A DNA stretch of 64,000 nt from Brachionus manjavacas (lineage: Eukaryota > Rotifera > Eurotatoria > Ploima > Brachionidae). A model generated the notes under the pieces. That model did not search any database. It was not told where the DNA came from and saw only the letters and a program-made list of their open reading frames with translations. Positions 12,348 to 25,902 of the stretch are shown piece by piece. Where the stretch lies: NCBI GenBank assembly GCA_019054805.1, contig JAHQIY010000001.1, positions 9,376,501-9,440,500 on the forward strand. Direction: 5' to 3'. The translations under genes and the position numbers were made by a program. How positions within the stretch are numbered: the stretch's first letter is position 1; every line of letters starts with the position of its first letter.

Positions 12348-14961
12348 AACGATATATGCTGGTCTTTATGAACTGAATCTAATCTGATTAAGTAGCTTAA
12401 AAGATTTCGTGTCACGTTCAAGGAAATAATCAATAATGTATTGGCTCATTAAGGCCTTATCTGATACATTTCAAGGATTAATTGACAAATAAAAAATATA
12501 ATCTTAAAACAAATTGAAATAATAAATTAAAATGGAAAAAAAAATATTTTCTCCGCTTAATTTGCCTCAAATAGCCGGGTCCGAAAACAAGCACGCAAAA
12601 ACATATACACACAAGGCTGCTAAAATATTTGCATAGCTTGACCAAACCTTTGATTATTATTAGATTTGAATTAAATTTTCCTTGTAAATTGGAAAAAGAT
12701 TTCTAGCTTTGTCACGTTCAAAATCTGTGTGCTTTTATTTGAGATTTGTGGGACGTGATAGTTGAAAGATCCTGGACAACAAATGAATGCATATTCGGCT
12801 TTTTTTGAGTATTGCTTTAGTTCATTAGAGACAAATGACATTAATGGTTAAGTTATCCATGTGGAAAAATCATCGTTTGTCATCTTAACTTAGCCTAAAT
12901 AGATGATGCTGGTTTTTAGATATTGAGGCGCCCGTTAGGGCTTTTTAAAAGCTATCAAATACCAAGCATGTTTTAATGAACAATTAATATTAATCTAAAA
13001 AAAATATGTGACCACTGAGTGCCCGGAAACTTTGTAATTAAAAATTTATCAAGTCCTTGAATTTTTTTTCAATAAATGATTATAAATATTTCGCCTGTGC
13101 TGTTTCTATTTTAACTATTTTTGCCTTTCGAATTTTGTCAAGAAAATATTCAAATCTGTTTAAATGTGAAGGCTAGTATAAATAAAAACAATGAACTGTA
13201 AATTAACTTTTTGAATTTAAATTAAAATCGAAATTAATTATAATGTCTTAAAAAGCATTAATTCTTAAGAAAAAAATTACCGACTCCCGAGAGAGTTGAT
13301 TTGTGTGCGACAAAATCTGAATTCGTAAAGCAAATTTTTTAGAATTCTTTGATTTTTTTCTCAACTGATTGATTTGAATATAAAATAATTCATACTTTAT
13401 TCCCTATTGGAAAAAATCAAGAATTTATCTCATAAATTGATTACTCAAGCAAATATTGGAGTTACAAGACATGATTTTTTTCAATATCGCTAATACGAAA
13501 ACAATTGCATAATAATACGCAGAATTTGTTTTAAAAATTTGAGCTTATTTTGCTAATTTACTTAAACTAATTTTTCTTTAAATAAATATTATTAAAAATT
13601 TTATTTAAAATCTAATATTAAGTCTCATTTTATCCAAATAAAAACTTAAACAAATCTAGGAAGCTTTGAGGTTTTGATTAAAGCGAAACAAAGAACTTTT
13701 CATATATTTGCACCGAAATTTTATTAAATCAAAATAAAACAAATAAAAGAATTTTCCTGTCAAAAATCAATTTTTCTTAAGTTAAACATTTCTAAATGCT
13801 AATTTAAATATTGTCAAAAGACTTTTGCTTTAAAAAATTTAATTACTGTCCATTTTTCGAAAAAAAATCTCCAATTCGAAAATAACAATCAATTACTTTT
13901 TACCTTAAAAATTAAGATTTTCATAAGATTTTATTTTAAAATAATGATTCTCAAGTGAAAAATTTAATTTTTGATTTTTTTATTTATTTCAAACAAATTG
14001 GCTCTTTAAATTATTATTAGTTTTAGACGATTTAAATCCAGTGTCTCATCATATCTTTTTCGTCTAATTGTTGGATCGATTAATCAGAATGAATGATTTA
14101 TAACAATATCACAATTAATTACAATTTTTGAAAGTAATGGCTTTGTATTTAAGAATAGGCGACTGACAATATTCAGTCGAATGAATAAAACAGCACTCAA
14201 CAATGACAATATATATGTCAAATTATTATTTAAGTTAATTTCGACGAGTTATTCTGATATGTTTCTATTGTTTTTCTCAAAAACTAAATCTAGTTTTAGA
14301 AATCATGATTTTAACTGTCTACAGCACATTCAACCTAAGCTGGCCGTAATATATTCATTTAATTTGAATGGTATAAAGATTTCACACTAGATATTTGAAA
14401 AAAATAAAATTCGGTGTTAAATTAAATATTATGCTTTGTGTTGACGATAATTTATTTTGTCTATTAAGTTCAAATAAACATTTTTTCCATCAATTTCAAT
14501 TTTATTAAATTTATTAAAAAAAATCTAAATATTTATGGTCAGGAGAGGAATAGTCAACCTAATAAGGATGGTACATTAGAATTTTAAGATTAGACAAAAA
14601 TTTTAAATTCCGGGTTTGTGAAGAACGTTTCGTTGGTAAATAGAAGTTTATGATCAAATTGACTTGATAGTGCTCAAAAATTGTATAAAAAAATGTTAAA
14701 CCATACCTTGGGATAGAATTTTTACAGAAATTTGCAGATATAAAAAATTCAGTTAAAGATTGTTTGTTTACTTCGAAAAATGAAAACAAAAAATATCTTA
14801 AAAAAATTTTTTTAGATATAATATTTGAGTATGGTCATCAAGAATTTCTTAAAATTGCCATTTCAGTTCAGAACATTTTTAATAATTTTTTTTCCTAAAA
14901 GAAATAATTTAGCTCTTTAAATGCTTAATTATAAGCAAATTTGCTTAATGCAGTAAAATAA

Positions 14962-15069
14962 GTCTGTAAAAATCTCGGTTTAATTCATATTTTATTTTAA
15001 CTAATTATTAGAATGGTTATCGAATCATTCTAATCAACTCTGCAATTAATTTACAGAGATTTTACAGAC
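14962..15069. repeat. Nested inverted repeats (cruciform)
   Basis: The outer arms are GTCTGTAAAAATCTC at 14962-14976 and GAGATTTTACAGAC at 15056-15069, differing by one extra A. Inside lies a second perfect hairpin, ATTAGAATG at 15007-15015 and CATTCTAAT at 15026-15034, with a 10-nt loop. This resembles a short fold-back mobile element, but no other copy was found in the window. Confidence 0.45.
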
Positions 15070-18000
15070 ATATATTTTCGGATTAACCAAAGCTTATTTA
15101 AAAATCAAGAATTTTACTGAACTAAATTATTTCTCATAATAAAAAAGCTGTTCAAGCTTGTCTGAATTTAAATGATTGGAATGATAACTTCACTTCACAA
15201 CTCCTTAAATTTCAATTTTACCAAATATGTGTCTATTAATTTTGATAAAAATACTGTGTGGTTTGAAATGGAAAAAATACCGGTACAAAAAAACAATTTT
15301 TAATATAAAAAATTATTTTTAAATTAAAAAAAAATTTAACTTTTTTTTTAAGATTTTATATTTAATTTTTTTTTGTCATCGTGGAATCCGGCGTAATTTT
15401 TTAAATAAATAATAATTAAATAAAGGACAATAGGGTAGTGTGTTCATCTGTAAAAAGGGGTAACCTGCATAGAGTTTATCTTCAATAACGTAATTACTGT
15501 TAAGTTGAAAGCGATTTATCTTTTTTATGATTAAAGGAATCTAAACATGTTGCTGATATAAATATATTTTATTTAATAAAAAAAATCAATTTACGTAAAT
15601 ATAGTGGGTAACTATAATTGTTTTTATAAAATGTCGCCAAATTATTAAAAACTGTCTTTTTTTAAATTTAGGATTGATATAAATTTAATTTATTGCCTTT
15701 ACTTACAAACAAATAAAAAAAATGAATTATGAAAAATTCTATAGCAATCCAAAATAATTGGAGATAGTTTATTTTTGAGGCGTAATGGTTCAATTTCCAC
15801 AGACGTAAATTTATTAAATAAGTTAAATAATTAGTTGTAAAATTTAAAAAGTAATGCAAAAATCTTGATGCCCTAATAAAACGAGAACACAAAGAACAAA
15901 TTTAATTGCCAAGAAAAATCACAATTTAAATACTATAGGGAAAATTAATTTTCAATTTAAAAGTAATTATTGAAAATCGCTAAGTTGAAATGTTAGTAAA
16001 AAAATTATCTTTAAAAAATATTTGTTTAAAATAAATTTATTTTAAATTAAAAATATCGTTTGTTTTTCTAAATTGATTAAAAAAATTTCATTCTCTTAAT
16101 TAGTAACTCTATTTTCCTATGAATTTAAAATAAATCTTTTATTTTATATGGGTTATGATCAATAAAATTAAATTCATTCCATTTAAATTTTCTGAGACCT
16201 TTTTACAATAAATCCAAAAATAATTTTTCTAAAGAAATTAAGAATTTATTAAAGATTCAAATTTTCTAAATAAATGGCTAATGATTAAAAAATTCATAGA
16301 ACAGAAAGTTACACTAAGTTACATAATCTTTTATAAATATATGTGACTATCTAAAAATTTCATTTATTCTACAATTCCATCAAATTAGAACAGTAAAATG
16401 AATAAATTTTTCAAATCTAGAATAAACTGTTACTTTTATAGACAAATTTTATTATAGCTATAAAAACAAATCAAGAAAACCTTGTTTTATATTTACTATA
16501 TTCGGTCATGGAAAAATAGTATTTTTTTATTGAGGTTATATTTAAAACCATACAAGAATCATTCAAATTTAGAAAAAAAAAACAAACCTAGGAAATGACA
16601 TTGAAAACTTAAAATGTTAAGGAAATTGATTTAAAAAACCGATCTTCATTAATTTTACATGCTGTTTAAATTGATATTTGAATAAGTTGGAATTTGGTCT
16701 AATTGAAAAATTTCAGTAATAAACTTTACCACCCACATTGATCTTAGAAACATTAACAATGATATAAATAATTTTTGACATGAGAATTTTATAAATCTGC
16801 CCCAACAAACGGCAAAAAAATCGATTCCTTAATTAAAAAATCTTAATATAAATCATTTTGAAAATGTCTGATGATCTTAACTTTGAACATTGACATGCAA
16901 CTTTTATTGTTTAAGCAAAAATAAAAAAAATATAATAAAATATCCAATTATTTATTCTTTTTATTATTGACTTTGTAAAAATATGGCTGAGCTTCTTAGC
17001 CAAAATCCATTGAAGCATAAATTTTTTGAAAATAATTAAAAAAAATATTTTTTGGTTGTGTTGAAAAAACAATTTACTCGGTTGGAAAAATAACAAAAAC
17101 ACCGAATTCAGGCACAAGATCTGAAAGAACACGGTTTGTCAAATAAACTGACAAAATTAAACTAAAACTCATTTTTTCACTTCACAAAATTTTAAGTATT
17201 TAAATAGGTAGTCTTAATTACAGTTCTCGATCAATTGCATAGTTCAAGTCTCTAAAGTAATTTTCTAATTGAATATTCGATAAAATAGACTTGGGTTATC
17301 GATACTCTATCGATTTTTAGAACCAAAATGGACTCGAATTAGACCACTTGAAGGATTAGACCTCTTTAACAATTCGATCGAGAATTAAAAGCCAAATCGG
17401 ATTTACCGATAATGTACTACTGTTCAGAATTTCAAATTCGTTCAATTTTTATCCGGAAGAATTTGAGTTATCAAAACTCTTAATCTTTAATTAGAATTCT
17501 GAAGCAAATGTCGCTTTGCAAAAACTAATTGCTTTTGTCATCAGCTTACTTAAAATAAATTAGAAACGTGATTTTATTTAGATTGCCTCTCAAAAAATGT
17601 CTCAAAACGGAAGTCGATTCTCATATTTAAACATTTGGAAATAATTAGACTGGACAAATTAAAAAAAAATATAAAAAATTTCAAATAAATTTATTTCTTT
17701 ACAATAACGTCTTGTGTTTTGAAATTTCTTCTTTAATTTTTTTTTTCTTATAATTATTGACAAAAAATTGGTGAAATAAAACTCATAAATTTAAATTTGG
17801 AATGTTTGGTGATTTAAAAGCAAATTTAAATATAATAAAATTTGAATATATAGATATTGTCTTAATTTTTCACAAAATGAAATTTTGTAATCATTCAAAA
17901 AGACAATAAGTATTGAGAAGCTTTTTTGAATAAATAAATAAAATGAATTTTTTAAAATTTAAATCAACAGATGCATTTGAAGAAAATCTAGATAACCTAA

Positions 18001-21000
18001 GCTAAACTTTTCTTCGAAAAAAATCTATTTCAATAAGTTTGTTTTACCCGAAAATAAAAAAATAATAAAAAGAATGAATCAAATAAAAAATTAAGTGTTT
18101 CTAATAAAAACCAAAACTGTAGGTCTTGTTTTTTGCTAAAAATTGGTAAAATCTTATGATTGAAGCTTTTGACTGCAAGTCTTAAATCAAAAAATCAGAT
18201 TTAAGAGTTTGTAAATATTGTATGATTGAAAATTATGCTCAATACTAATTAAAACTGAAAAGTTGATGGATTTTGATCAAAGGAATTTGACAATTTTGAT
18301 CAAAGGAAAAGCTTACAAATTTACTATTACCCACAAAATATTGCGTGTTAAGTTTAGAAGAATCTTAAAAAAATTATTTAATGACTAATTTTAAAAAGCA
18401 GGATTGCATCGGTTTAGGAAATGGATACAAATATCCAAATAATATTACCGGGAAATTAAACAAGCTTTCCTTTAATTAATTTTAAATTCTATTTAAAAAA
18501 ATACAATGGGATTTTAATTTTGCTTTTAAAAACACCGATTATTGTACAAAATTACACAATTTCTAAATAAATTTTTGATATAAATTTATCACAAAAATCA
18601 ATTTTAAACTAAAACTTATGCAAAATAAATTACTGTTCAATTATTTTCGCCTTTATTAAAATAATATTTTAAATATATGGGTTTATGAAATTAATCAAAA
18701 CCAAATGGATGATTTTGCTTTGCACACTAAAATTTATTTTCTTTATGATTCTCTATTTTTATATTCTTTAAGAAACATTTTGTAAGTCTAAATGATAAAT
18801 TCATTAATATTGTCAGAGCTTGTTTGAATTACTAAATTCTTAAACTTAGAGTCCTGAAGTGATTTTTGAAAAATTTCTGCCATTTAAAGAAAATTACGTA
18901 ATCCACATAAGTTTCAATAATTATTTATAAAACTAAAATTACAACAATTTTTTAGATTTGAAATAAATAAAATAATTGAAAAACATTTTTTAGTCGATTT
19001 TTTTCAAATGGCTTTTTGTTTATGGGTCTTTAAAATGCATTTTTAAAATTAAAAGAAGCAATTAAACCGTTGCGAAGTGACTTACACAAATTAAATATTT
19101 TTCTATATTTTATCTCGGGCAAAAATTACCTAATAACAAATTTATTGATTTAATATCATGATTTCGTTTTGGATTTGAAATAAAAGCATTAAATGCCTGA
19201 TAATAATTGTAAATAGAATGCAATTAAGCCCTATAGATAAAATAATAAGTAAATATTCAAACAAATTCATATCAATACCCTTCGATGCAATTGCACAAGG
19301 ATCAATAAATTAAGTTTTACTTGAAAATGATATTTTGATTAAAATAAAGTTTAATCCTTCAATCAATAGCCACCTAAATTCTGAGGGCTAGGATAATCTG
19401 ATTTGTAAAAATTCAAAATTCAAATTTGATTCAAAATTTAATTTCCTAAAAATAACTTACTTTTCAATTTAGCTCCTAAAAAAAGTGCTTACACTAATTC
19501 AATTTTTGACTTTTTTAAATTAAATTGTGTGAAATTATTGATAACAAAACTATTAAAGAATATCTTACCATAATTTGGAGGAAACAAATTAGAACTGATA
19601 GTTATTTCGAAACTAATAGAATTTTTCGTCGCACATAAAAGTAAATATATATTTTTTAGTAATTTTATCCAAATAATTTTTAAAAAACTTGATGATAAAT
19701 TTATCTTTTTAAAATTATTATTGTAAAAGCCTTAAAAGGTTGTTATGCCAAGTTCTTTTGCTTAGTAAGCACCACTTCTTACAGAATATAAAATTACTTA
19801 TTCATATCTTATCTTAATTTTTCTGCATCTAATAAAGATTTCATCTTTTTAAAAGATTGAAATCAAAGTTTTTTTATCTTCTTTAATTAGTATGATGATA
19901 ATTCCAATACTCGATAATTTCCTAATTAATTCTTAAATTTTAAAGCCTATAAATATACAAGTTAAATTTAATTCTTTTAAAATAGAAAAATTTCTTCAAA
20001 TAATTTTTTACAAAAATTTCAATGGTTTAAAGAATCTATTTTTTTAGTTTTGATTTATCAATATAATTCTAGAGCTTGATATTTATTTCTAAACAAATTA
20101 AATTTTTAAAAAACACATGTTGACAACAAATATTTATAAACAATTTTTTTATAGAAATAAAAAAACAAAAGAATAAATAATAATTATTAGCTTTCAATCT
20201 ACGAGTGTCTTGTATTGACTCAAAAAGAAAGAACATTTTTACACATTTTTCAATTTTCTTAATCCTTGAAGCGATTAAAAAAACAGTCTCAATTTTTTTG
20301 AAATAATTGAATTTTTTGATATTCTAAAAATTTCTTAAAAATCATTTAAAGATTAAGCTAAAGATAAAAGATTTTGGTAGAATTTTCAATTAACATTCAT
20401 CGATTGAAAAAAAATGGAGTATTCTATCAATAATTTTTATTTTCTTTTTTGAAAATTAAGTTTTTCGCTATTTTGAATTTCTAAATAATAAACTAGAGCA
20501 TGGCTACTAAGACAAAAAGATCAAGTTTTCGACTAATCTTAAAACGCCTCAAAGATTTTATTAGTATATAAAAACCTTTTGGAAAAAGCTTCATCATGTC
20601 TTGAATTTTAGTCTGTGGTAAATTAATTTTTGTAATTTTTCTCTTTCTTAATTAAAATTAAACAAATTATTTAAGAAATGAATAAAAAATAATTTAACAC
20701 TTTTTTGAAAATCTCCTTTTGAAAATTTTATTTAACTAAAAATGGATTAAAAAATTAAAGAAAAAAATATCATTGATATTTGTTAATTTTAACTAATTTT
20801 TTTTTTTTATTAATTCATAGGCAAAAAGACAAAAAATTATTAAAAAATAAAAATTCAAAGAAAGATCCAAACATTCTATTCTTAGGTCAATAATATAATA
20901 TTTTAAAAATATAGTGATAAAATATCAATTTGTTTGATTTCCTCAGTTTTCCTAATAATTTCACTTGCTTTGTTATCAGGTTCCAAAATGAACATTGAAT

Positions 21001-21371
21001 GCTCTTTGATTTATAGTTATGATTAATAACTTGATTAATAAATATTTTCTAGACAAAATAGATTTTCATCGTAATTCCGGTCGAAAAAATGACTAGTTCG
21101 GTGCTTTGTGTTCTGGCTTCGTTATTTTGAAAGATACAATAAATTAAAAACTTTATAAAGTTTTTTTTTCGGAAAATTCATGTATCAATTTAAATCATAT
21201 ATTCCATATGAAAAATCAATATTATACTATTAATTATTATTGAAAAAATCAAGACTTGTATTTTTTATTTTTGAACAATTTTTTTAAAATGATTAAACGT
21301 TTTAATTGAACAAATAATTAATCGTAAAATTTTTAGATGGTCATTAATAATAATAGAGGAATCCAGTAGTT

Positions 21372-21790
21372 TTAAAATGTAAAACATCGCTTCGCTTTAT
21401 TTATAAGTTTCATTTGCTCTCTATCATAGTTTCCCTTGTCTGGGTGATATTCAAGGCTGAGGTTAATGTACTGATTTTTTATATTTTCTCGAGAAACGTC
21501 TTCTTTTATTTCTAGAATTTCTAAAAATTCTTCTCCTGTTGGTAACTAAAATCGAATTTTCAGATCTTTGCATTAATGATGCCTTAAAGAAGCTGTAGAG
21601 TTGTTTCTCATAATCATTTATAGCATTTTTTTGGACTAAACCAATCGTCACTGAACTTTGGTATCATGAATCCAACTTGAAGGTTTCAACAATCTAGATT
21701 TCAAAGATTTTTTGTGTCTGTTTAACCATTGAACTATCGTAAGATCTTTTTCCTGTTCAAGAGACTTGAAAACTTCATTCAAGATTAAAA
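21372..21790 (-). pseudogene. Broken J-domain (DnaJ-like) protein
   Basis: The C-terminal part reads NIKNQYINLSLEYHPDKG, which is J-domain helix II plus the HPD motif (HPD codons at 21446-21438), then a short helix III ending at a TAA at 21372-21374. Upstream the frame continues only through two single-base shifts, near 21655 (after IHDTK) and near 21548 (after SENSIL). The three segments together read like one protein of about 135 residues, so this looks like a decayed gene. The 5' end may be a splice acceptor at about 21786. J-domain proteins stimulate Hsp70 ATPase; the full protein here was not identified. Sequencing errors could explain the shifts. Confidence 0.5.
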
Positions 21791-22673
21791 TAAATAACTA
21801 TACCAAGATCGTTTTTATACACTTTTTTTAAAACTTTTTGAGATTTTGATTTAAGTGTTTTGACTATTAGAGAACAGTGGTTCTCTTAAAAAAATACAAA
21901 AAATAAAATTTCCAGGCAGATGGGAATAGCTTTTTTTGTCTTCCTTTTCAACCTTTTGAAACTTTTGAAATTGGAAAAGAGTAAACAAAATTTAAATAAT
22001 TTAACAAAAAATGTTAAAAAATGAACATTTGAGTATAATTTTTTATCATCGATCTTTTAATCTTTAAAATTATTCTTTCATTTTAAGAAATTCAAATTCA
22101 TGATAAGCTGGGTTTTGGATTCATTTTTTCTTGTGTCTCATTAATAAAATTATTTTTTTTTGATTTAAGACTAAAATTTTAGATGAACAAAGCGTAATTC
22201 AAATTTTTGAACGAAAAAACAACAACAACATTATAAACATAATGTGCAGAGCTAAAAATTTAGTAATTTGTTTACTGAATCAGTTTAATTAGTCAAAAGT
22301 TTAAATTTATTTCAATGTCTTAGATTTTATTTATAAGAAAAAAAAATCAACACCTTTTAAAAAAATATAACAAATATTGAATATTTTTGAAAAAAATGCT
22401 TAATTATTTTTTAATACTTGTATTTAAGCACTAGTGAGTTAGCTTGATTGCAAGTTTAAATTTGCATTTTTTTTTAATTTGAAACCAAAATTCAAATATA
22501 TGCAAAAAATTAACTTAAAGTTTGCATGCCATATATTTCTTTTACTGCAGACCTAGTCAAATTTAATCAAGTTCAAGTAGAAAAATTGAAGCAAAATCAC
22601 ATTGCTAATATATACGATTTAGAGAGAGTGTATACTGTAAGTTAGAAATAAAAATAAATTATATCTGCTAAAA

Positions 22674-24948
22674 ATGGTAGTCGGTAAAAATAAGGGACTT
22701 AACAAACCTGGCAAAAAAGGTGGAAAAAAGAAAATGTACGAGATAACTACAGCCTAAACCCATTCGAAAAAAGTGACCAGTTGAAATTTGATTTTTTTTA
22801 ATTGATTAAAATGGATACAAAATATTTTTTTAGAAAAATTAAATATTTCAATTTGGTTACTTTAATTTTTCCCAGAATTAAACTAATTTTTTTTTCTTTG
22901 TTTTAAGTGTCAATCCATTCACCAGAAAAGAATGGTACGATGTTAAAGCTCCAGCCCAATTTAAAACAAGACAAATTGGTAAAACACCAGTTAACCGTAC
23001 TGCTGGAACAAGTAATTAAAATAATAAAAAGTGTAATTCTTTTTTATTTAAATTTTTCTTTCAAAGAAATCGCCTCTGAAGGTCTCAAGGGTCGAGTCTT
23101 CGAAGTTTCATTGGGAGACTTGAATGAAAATGAAGACTCATTCAGAAAATTCAAGCTTATTGTCGAAGAGACCCAAGGAAAAATCTGTTTGACCAATTTC
23201 CACGGTATGGACCTGACCACCGATAAGCTTCGATCAATGATCAAAAAAAGACAAACCACTATTGAGTCTTTTGTTGACGTTAAAACTACTGATGGATATG
23301 TCTTGAGAGTTTTCGCTCTCGCCTTCACCAAAAACCCAAAGGACTCAACTAGAGTCACTTCCTATGCCCAACACTCTAAAGTATTTGAATTTTTTTTAAA
23401 TTATTTTCTAAACGGAAGTTTTTTTGTAAATGATGAAAACAACGACGGGCGGTCTGATTTAATGAAGCATGTCGAGAGTTCAATTTAATTGAACTACTGA
23501 TCAAAAAAAACTTCTCGTTGTTGAAAAAAATTCATTCAATTTAAAATAAAATATTTTTCTCAAAGGTTAAAGCCATTCGAAAAAAGATGATCGAAATTAT
23601 CACCAAAGAAGTATCCGGAACCGATTTGAAAGAAGTTTTAAAGAAATTGTAAGATTTTTACTATACTTTTAAGCAATATTTGCTTCTTATAGGCGTTGCA
23701 TGTAAATTTTTACGTAAATTTATCATGTTCCGAATAGAAGCATAAAGAGAATAGTTTAAGATACCAATGGTTAATTTTTTTATAAATTAATCATTAAAAA
23801 ATTAGGCTTACATATATTTTTAAATTTTATTTTAATCTTAAAAAAGTTTTTCTACTTATAAGCAATATTTGCTTCTTATAGGCGTTGCATGTAAATTTTT
23901 ACGTAAATTTATCATGTTCCGAATAGAAGCATAAAGAGAATAATTTAAGATACCAATGGTTAATTTTTTTATAAATTAATCATTAAAAAATTAGGCTTAC
24001 ATATATTTTTAAATTTTATTTTAATCTTAAAAAAGTTTTTATACTTTTAAGCAATATTTGCTTCTTATAGGCGTTGCATGTAAATTTTTACGTAAATTTA
24101 TCATGTTCCGAATAGAAGCATAAAGAGAATAGTTTAAGATACCAATGGTTAATTTTTTTATAAATTAATCATTAAAAAATTAGGCTTACATATATTTTTA
24201 AATTTTATTTTAATCTTAAAAAAGTTTTTCTACTTATAAGCAATATTTGTTTCTTATAGGCGTTGCATGTAAATTTTTACGTAAATTTATCATGTTCCGA
24301 ATAGAAGCATAAAGAGAATAATTTAAGATACCAATGGTTAATTTTTTTATAAATTAATCATTAAAAAATTAGGCTTACATATATTTTTAAATTTTATTTT
24401 AATCTTAAAAAGTTTTTATACTTTTAAGCAATATTTGCTTCTTATAGGCGTTGCATGTAAATTTTTACGTAAATTTATCATGTTCCGAATAGAAGCATAA
24501 AGAGAATAGTTTAAGATACCAATGGTTAATTTTTTTATAAATTAATCATTAAAAAATTAGGCTTACAAGTGCAAAAAAAATTATCAATTTTTTTAATTTT
24601 CCAAATAAATAAAAAATTGAAAAATTTTATTTTATATTTTATAAATTTTTTTATCCAGGATTCCAGATTCGATTGCTAAAGATATCGAAAAATATTGTAG
24701 TTATATCTATCCATTGACCGATGTTTACATCCGTAAAGTAAAAGTTGTCAAAAAACCAAAATACGACTGTAAGCTTACTTTAAATTTTGAATAAAGACTT
24801 AATTAAAAATTTAAAAAAAGTGGGTCGTTTGATGGACATGCATGGTGAGACCGGATCGAGCGCCCCGGCCACCGCTGCATCTGGCGATGCTGGTCAAGTT
24901 GTAGAGCGACCAGATGGCTACGAACCACCGATTTTGAGCAGCGTCTAA
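22674..24948 (+). CDS. RPS3A: 40S ribosomal protein S3a (eS1), six exons
   Basis: RPS3A is a structural protein of the small ribosomal subunit. Exons are 22674-22735, 22908-23011, 23067-23380, 23566-23648, 24659-24768 and 24821-24948, all with GT-AG introns in phase. The product follows animal RPS3A end to end: basic start [20 protein letters not shown], then [44 protein letters not shown], the [11 protein letters not shown] segment and the conserved end ERPDGYEPP. Intron 3 hosts a C/D snoRNA and intron 4 a tandem array. A poly(A) signal AATAAA lies at 25000-25005. The gene sits 211 bp ahead of RPL9 on the same strand. Confidence 0.97.
23415..23514 (+). ncRNA. SNORD43: C/D-box snoRNA, U43/snR70 type, in RPS3A intron 3
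   Basis: A C box ATGATGA (23430-23436) and a D box CTGA (23497-23500) are enclosed by a terminal stem, GAAGTTTTTTTG against CAAAAAAAACTTC. A D' box CTGA lies at 23454-23457. The 11 bases before it, CGACGGGCGGT, are exactly complementary to the universal ACCGCCCGTCG of 18S rRNA near its 3' end. By the D+5 rule the target is the C after ACCG, the site modified in E. coli as C1402 and guided by U43 in human (Cm1703) and snR70 in yeast. Intronic location in a ribosomal-protein gene is usual for animal snoRNAs. A degenerate C' box (ATGAAG) and a short inner hairpin follow. Confidence 0.85.
23655..24567. repeat. 189-bp tandem array in RPS3A intron 4
   Basis: About 4.8 near-identical units; the landmark GCAATATTTG recurs at 23673, 23862, 24051, 24240 and 24428, giving periods of 189, 189, 189 and 188. 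Units 1, 3 and 5 share ATACTTTTAAG and GAATAGTTTAAG, while units 2 and 4 share CTACTTATAAG and GAATAATTTAAG, so the array also has a 378-bp higher-order period. Each unit contains GCTTCT and AGAAGC about 50 bp apart, able to form a hairpin. The array makes this the longest intron of the gene (1010 nt). Confidence 0.92.
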
Positions 24949-25159
24949 AAAAAACAAAATTTTTTTGATTTTTTAAAAAAATCCTTTTTAAAAAATTAAA
25001 ATAAATTTTCGAAAAGAAATTTTAAATATCATTATTTTATTTGCTTTATTTCTTGATCAATATTTGAAATTAATTGCTAGTAACTTGGCAAAATTGACAA
25101 AAATATTCAAGAAATAAGGTTTATTTTTAATTTTATCAAAGGGCTAATTCAGGTTAACA

Positions 25160-25794
25160 ATGAAAGTCATTCAATCAACCGAGTACGTCGATGTTCCAGA
25201 CAATGGTAAAAATATTTGAAATAAAATTTTTTTTGGTTAGAAAAATTTATTTTTTAACCCTTTTAAGTTGAATTTCTTGTCAAATCGAGAACTGTCACCA
25301 TAAAAGGTCCAAGAGGCACTTTGAGACGAAGCTTCAAACATGCTCGTGTTGACATCACCAAATTGAACAAAAAAAAAATCAAAGTTGAAAAATGGTTCGG
25401 TACTAAAAAAGAAGTTGCTGCTGTTCGTACAATTTGCTCTCACATTAAAAACATGATCAAGGGTGTCATCAAGGGATACAAATATAAGATGCGTTATGTA
25501 TATGCTCATTTTCCGATCAACGCTGCTATCACTGAGAAAGGTAGTCTTGTTGAAATCCGTAACTTTTTGGGGGAGCGTATAATCAGACGCGTAAACATGT
25601 ATCCAGGTGTTACATGTTCACCATCTCCAAACCAAAAAGATGAGATAATCTTGGAAGGAAATGACATTGAATTGGTATCTCGTTCAGCTGCGCTCATCCA
25701 ACAATCAACTTTGGTCAAAAATAAGGATATCCGTAAATTTTTGGACGGTATCTACGTGTCAGAAAAAACTACGGTCGAAGACCCACAAAACTGA
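25160..25794 (+). CDS. RPL9: 60S ribosomal protein L9 (uL6), two exons
   Basis: RPL9 is a large-subunit ribosomal protein. Exon 1 is 25160-25205, the intron is 25206-25267, and exon 2 runs to the TGA at 25792-25794, giving 190 residues, the usual animal length. Motifs follow the family throughout: [10 protein letters not shown]-like [59 protein letters not shown], and the end [15 protein letters not shown]. The bases AATTCAG just before the start could be an acceptor of a 5' UTR intron. An AATAAA lies at 25812-25817. A second copy of the snoRNA from RPS3A intron 3 lies about 110 bp after the stop. Confidence 0.97.
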
Positions 25795-25902
25795 AAGGTT
25801 GTTTGTAATTGAATAAATTTAAAAATAAAATTTTAAATTTGTTTTTTGCAAACAAATTGTAGAATTTTTTTAATTACACCTCCTAATAACTATTGACCAA
25901 AA

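Larger units (their letters stand above)
5561..21371. other. Long gene-poor region
   Basis: About 16 kb without any open frame that could be assigned to a protein. The longer frames are AT-driven and lack coding character. The region holds scattered repeats and hairpins listed separately. Slightly GC-richer patches occur at about 5820-5950, 8220-8345, 10340-10640 and 17280-17530; they may be regulatory sequence upstream of liprin-beta, but nothing in them proves it. Confidence 0.45.

Noticed and set aside
22907-23488. Continuous 193-codon frame across RPS3A exons 2 and 3
   Set aside because: Its start and end are translated introns; only the middle part is RPS3A, and the spliced model restores the family sequence on both sides.
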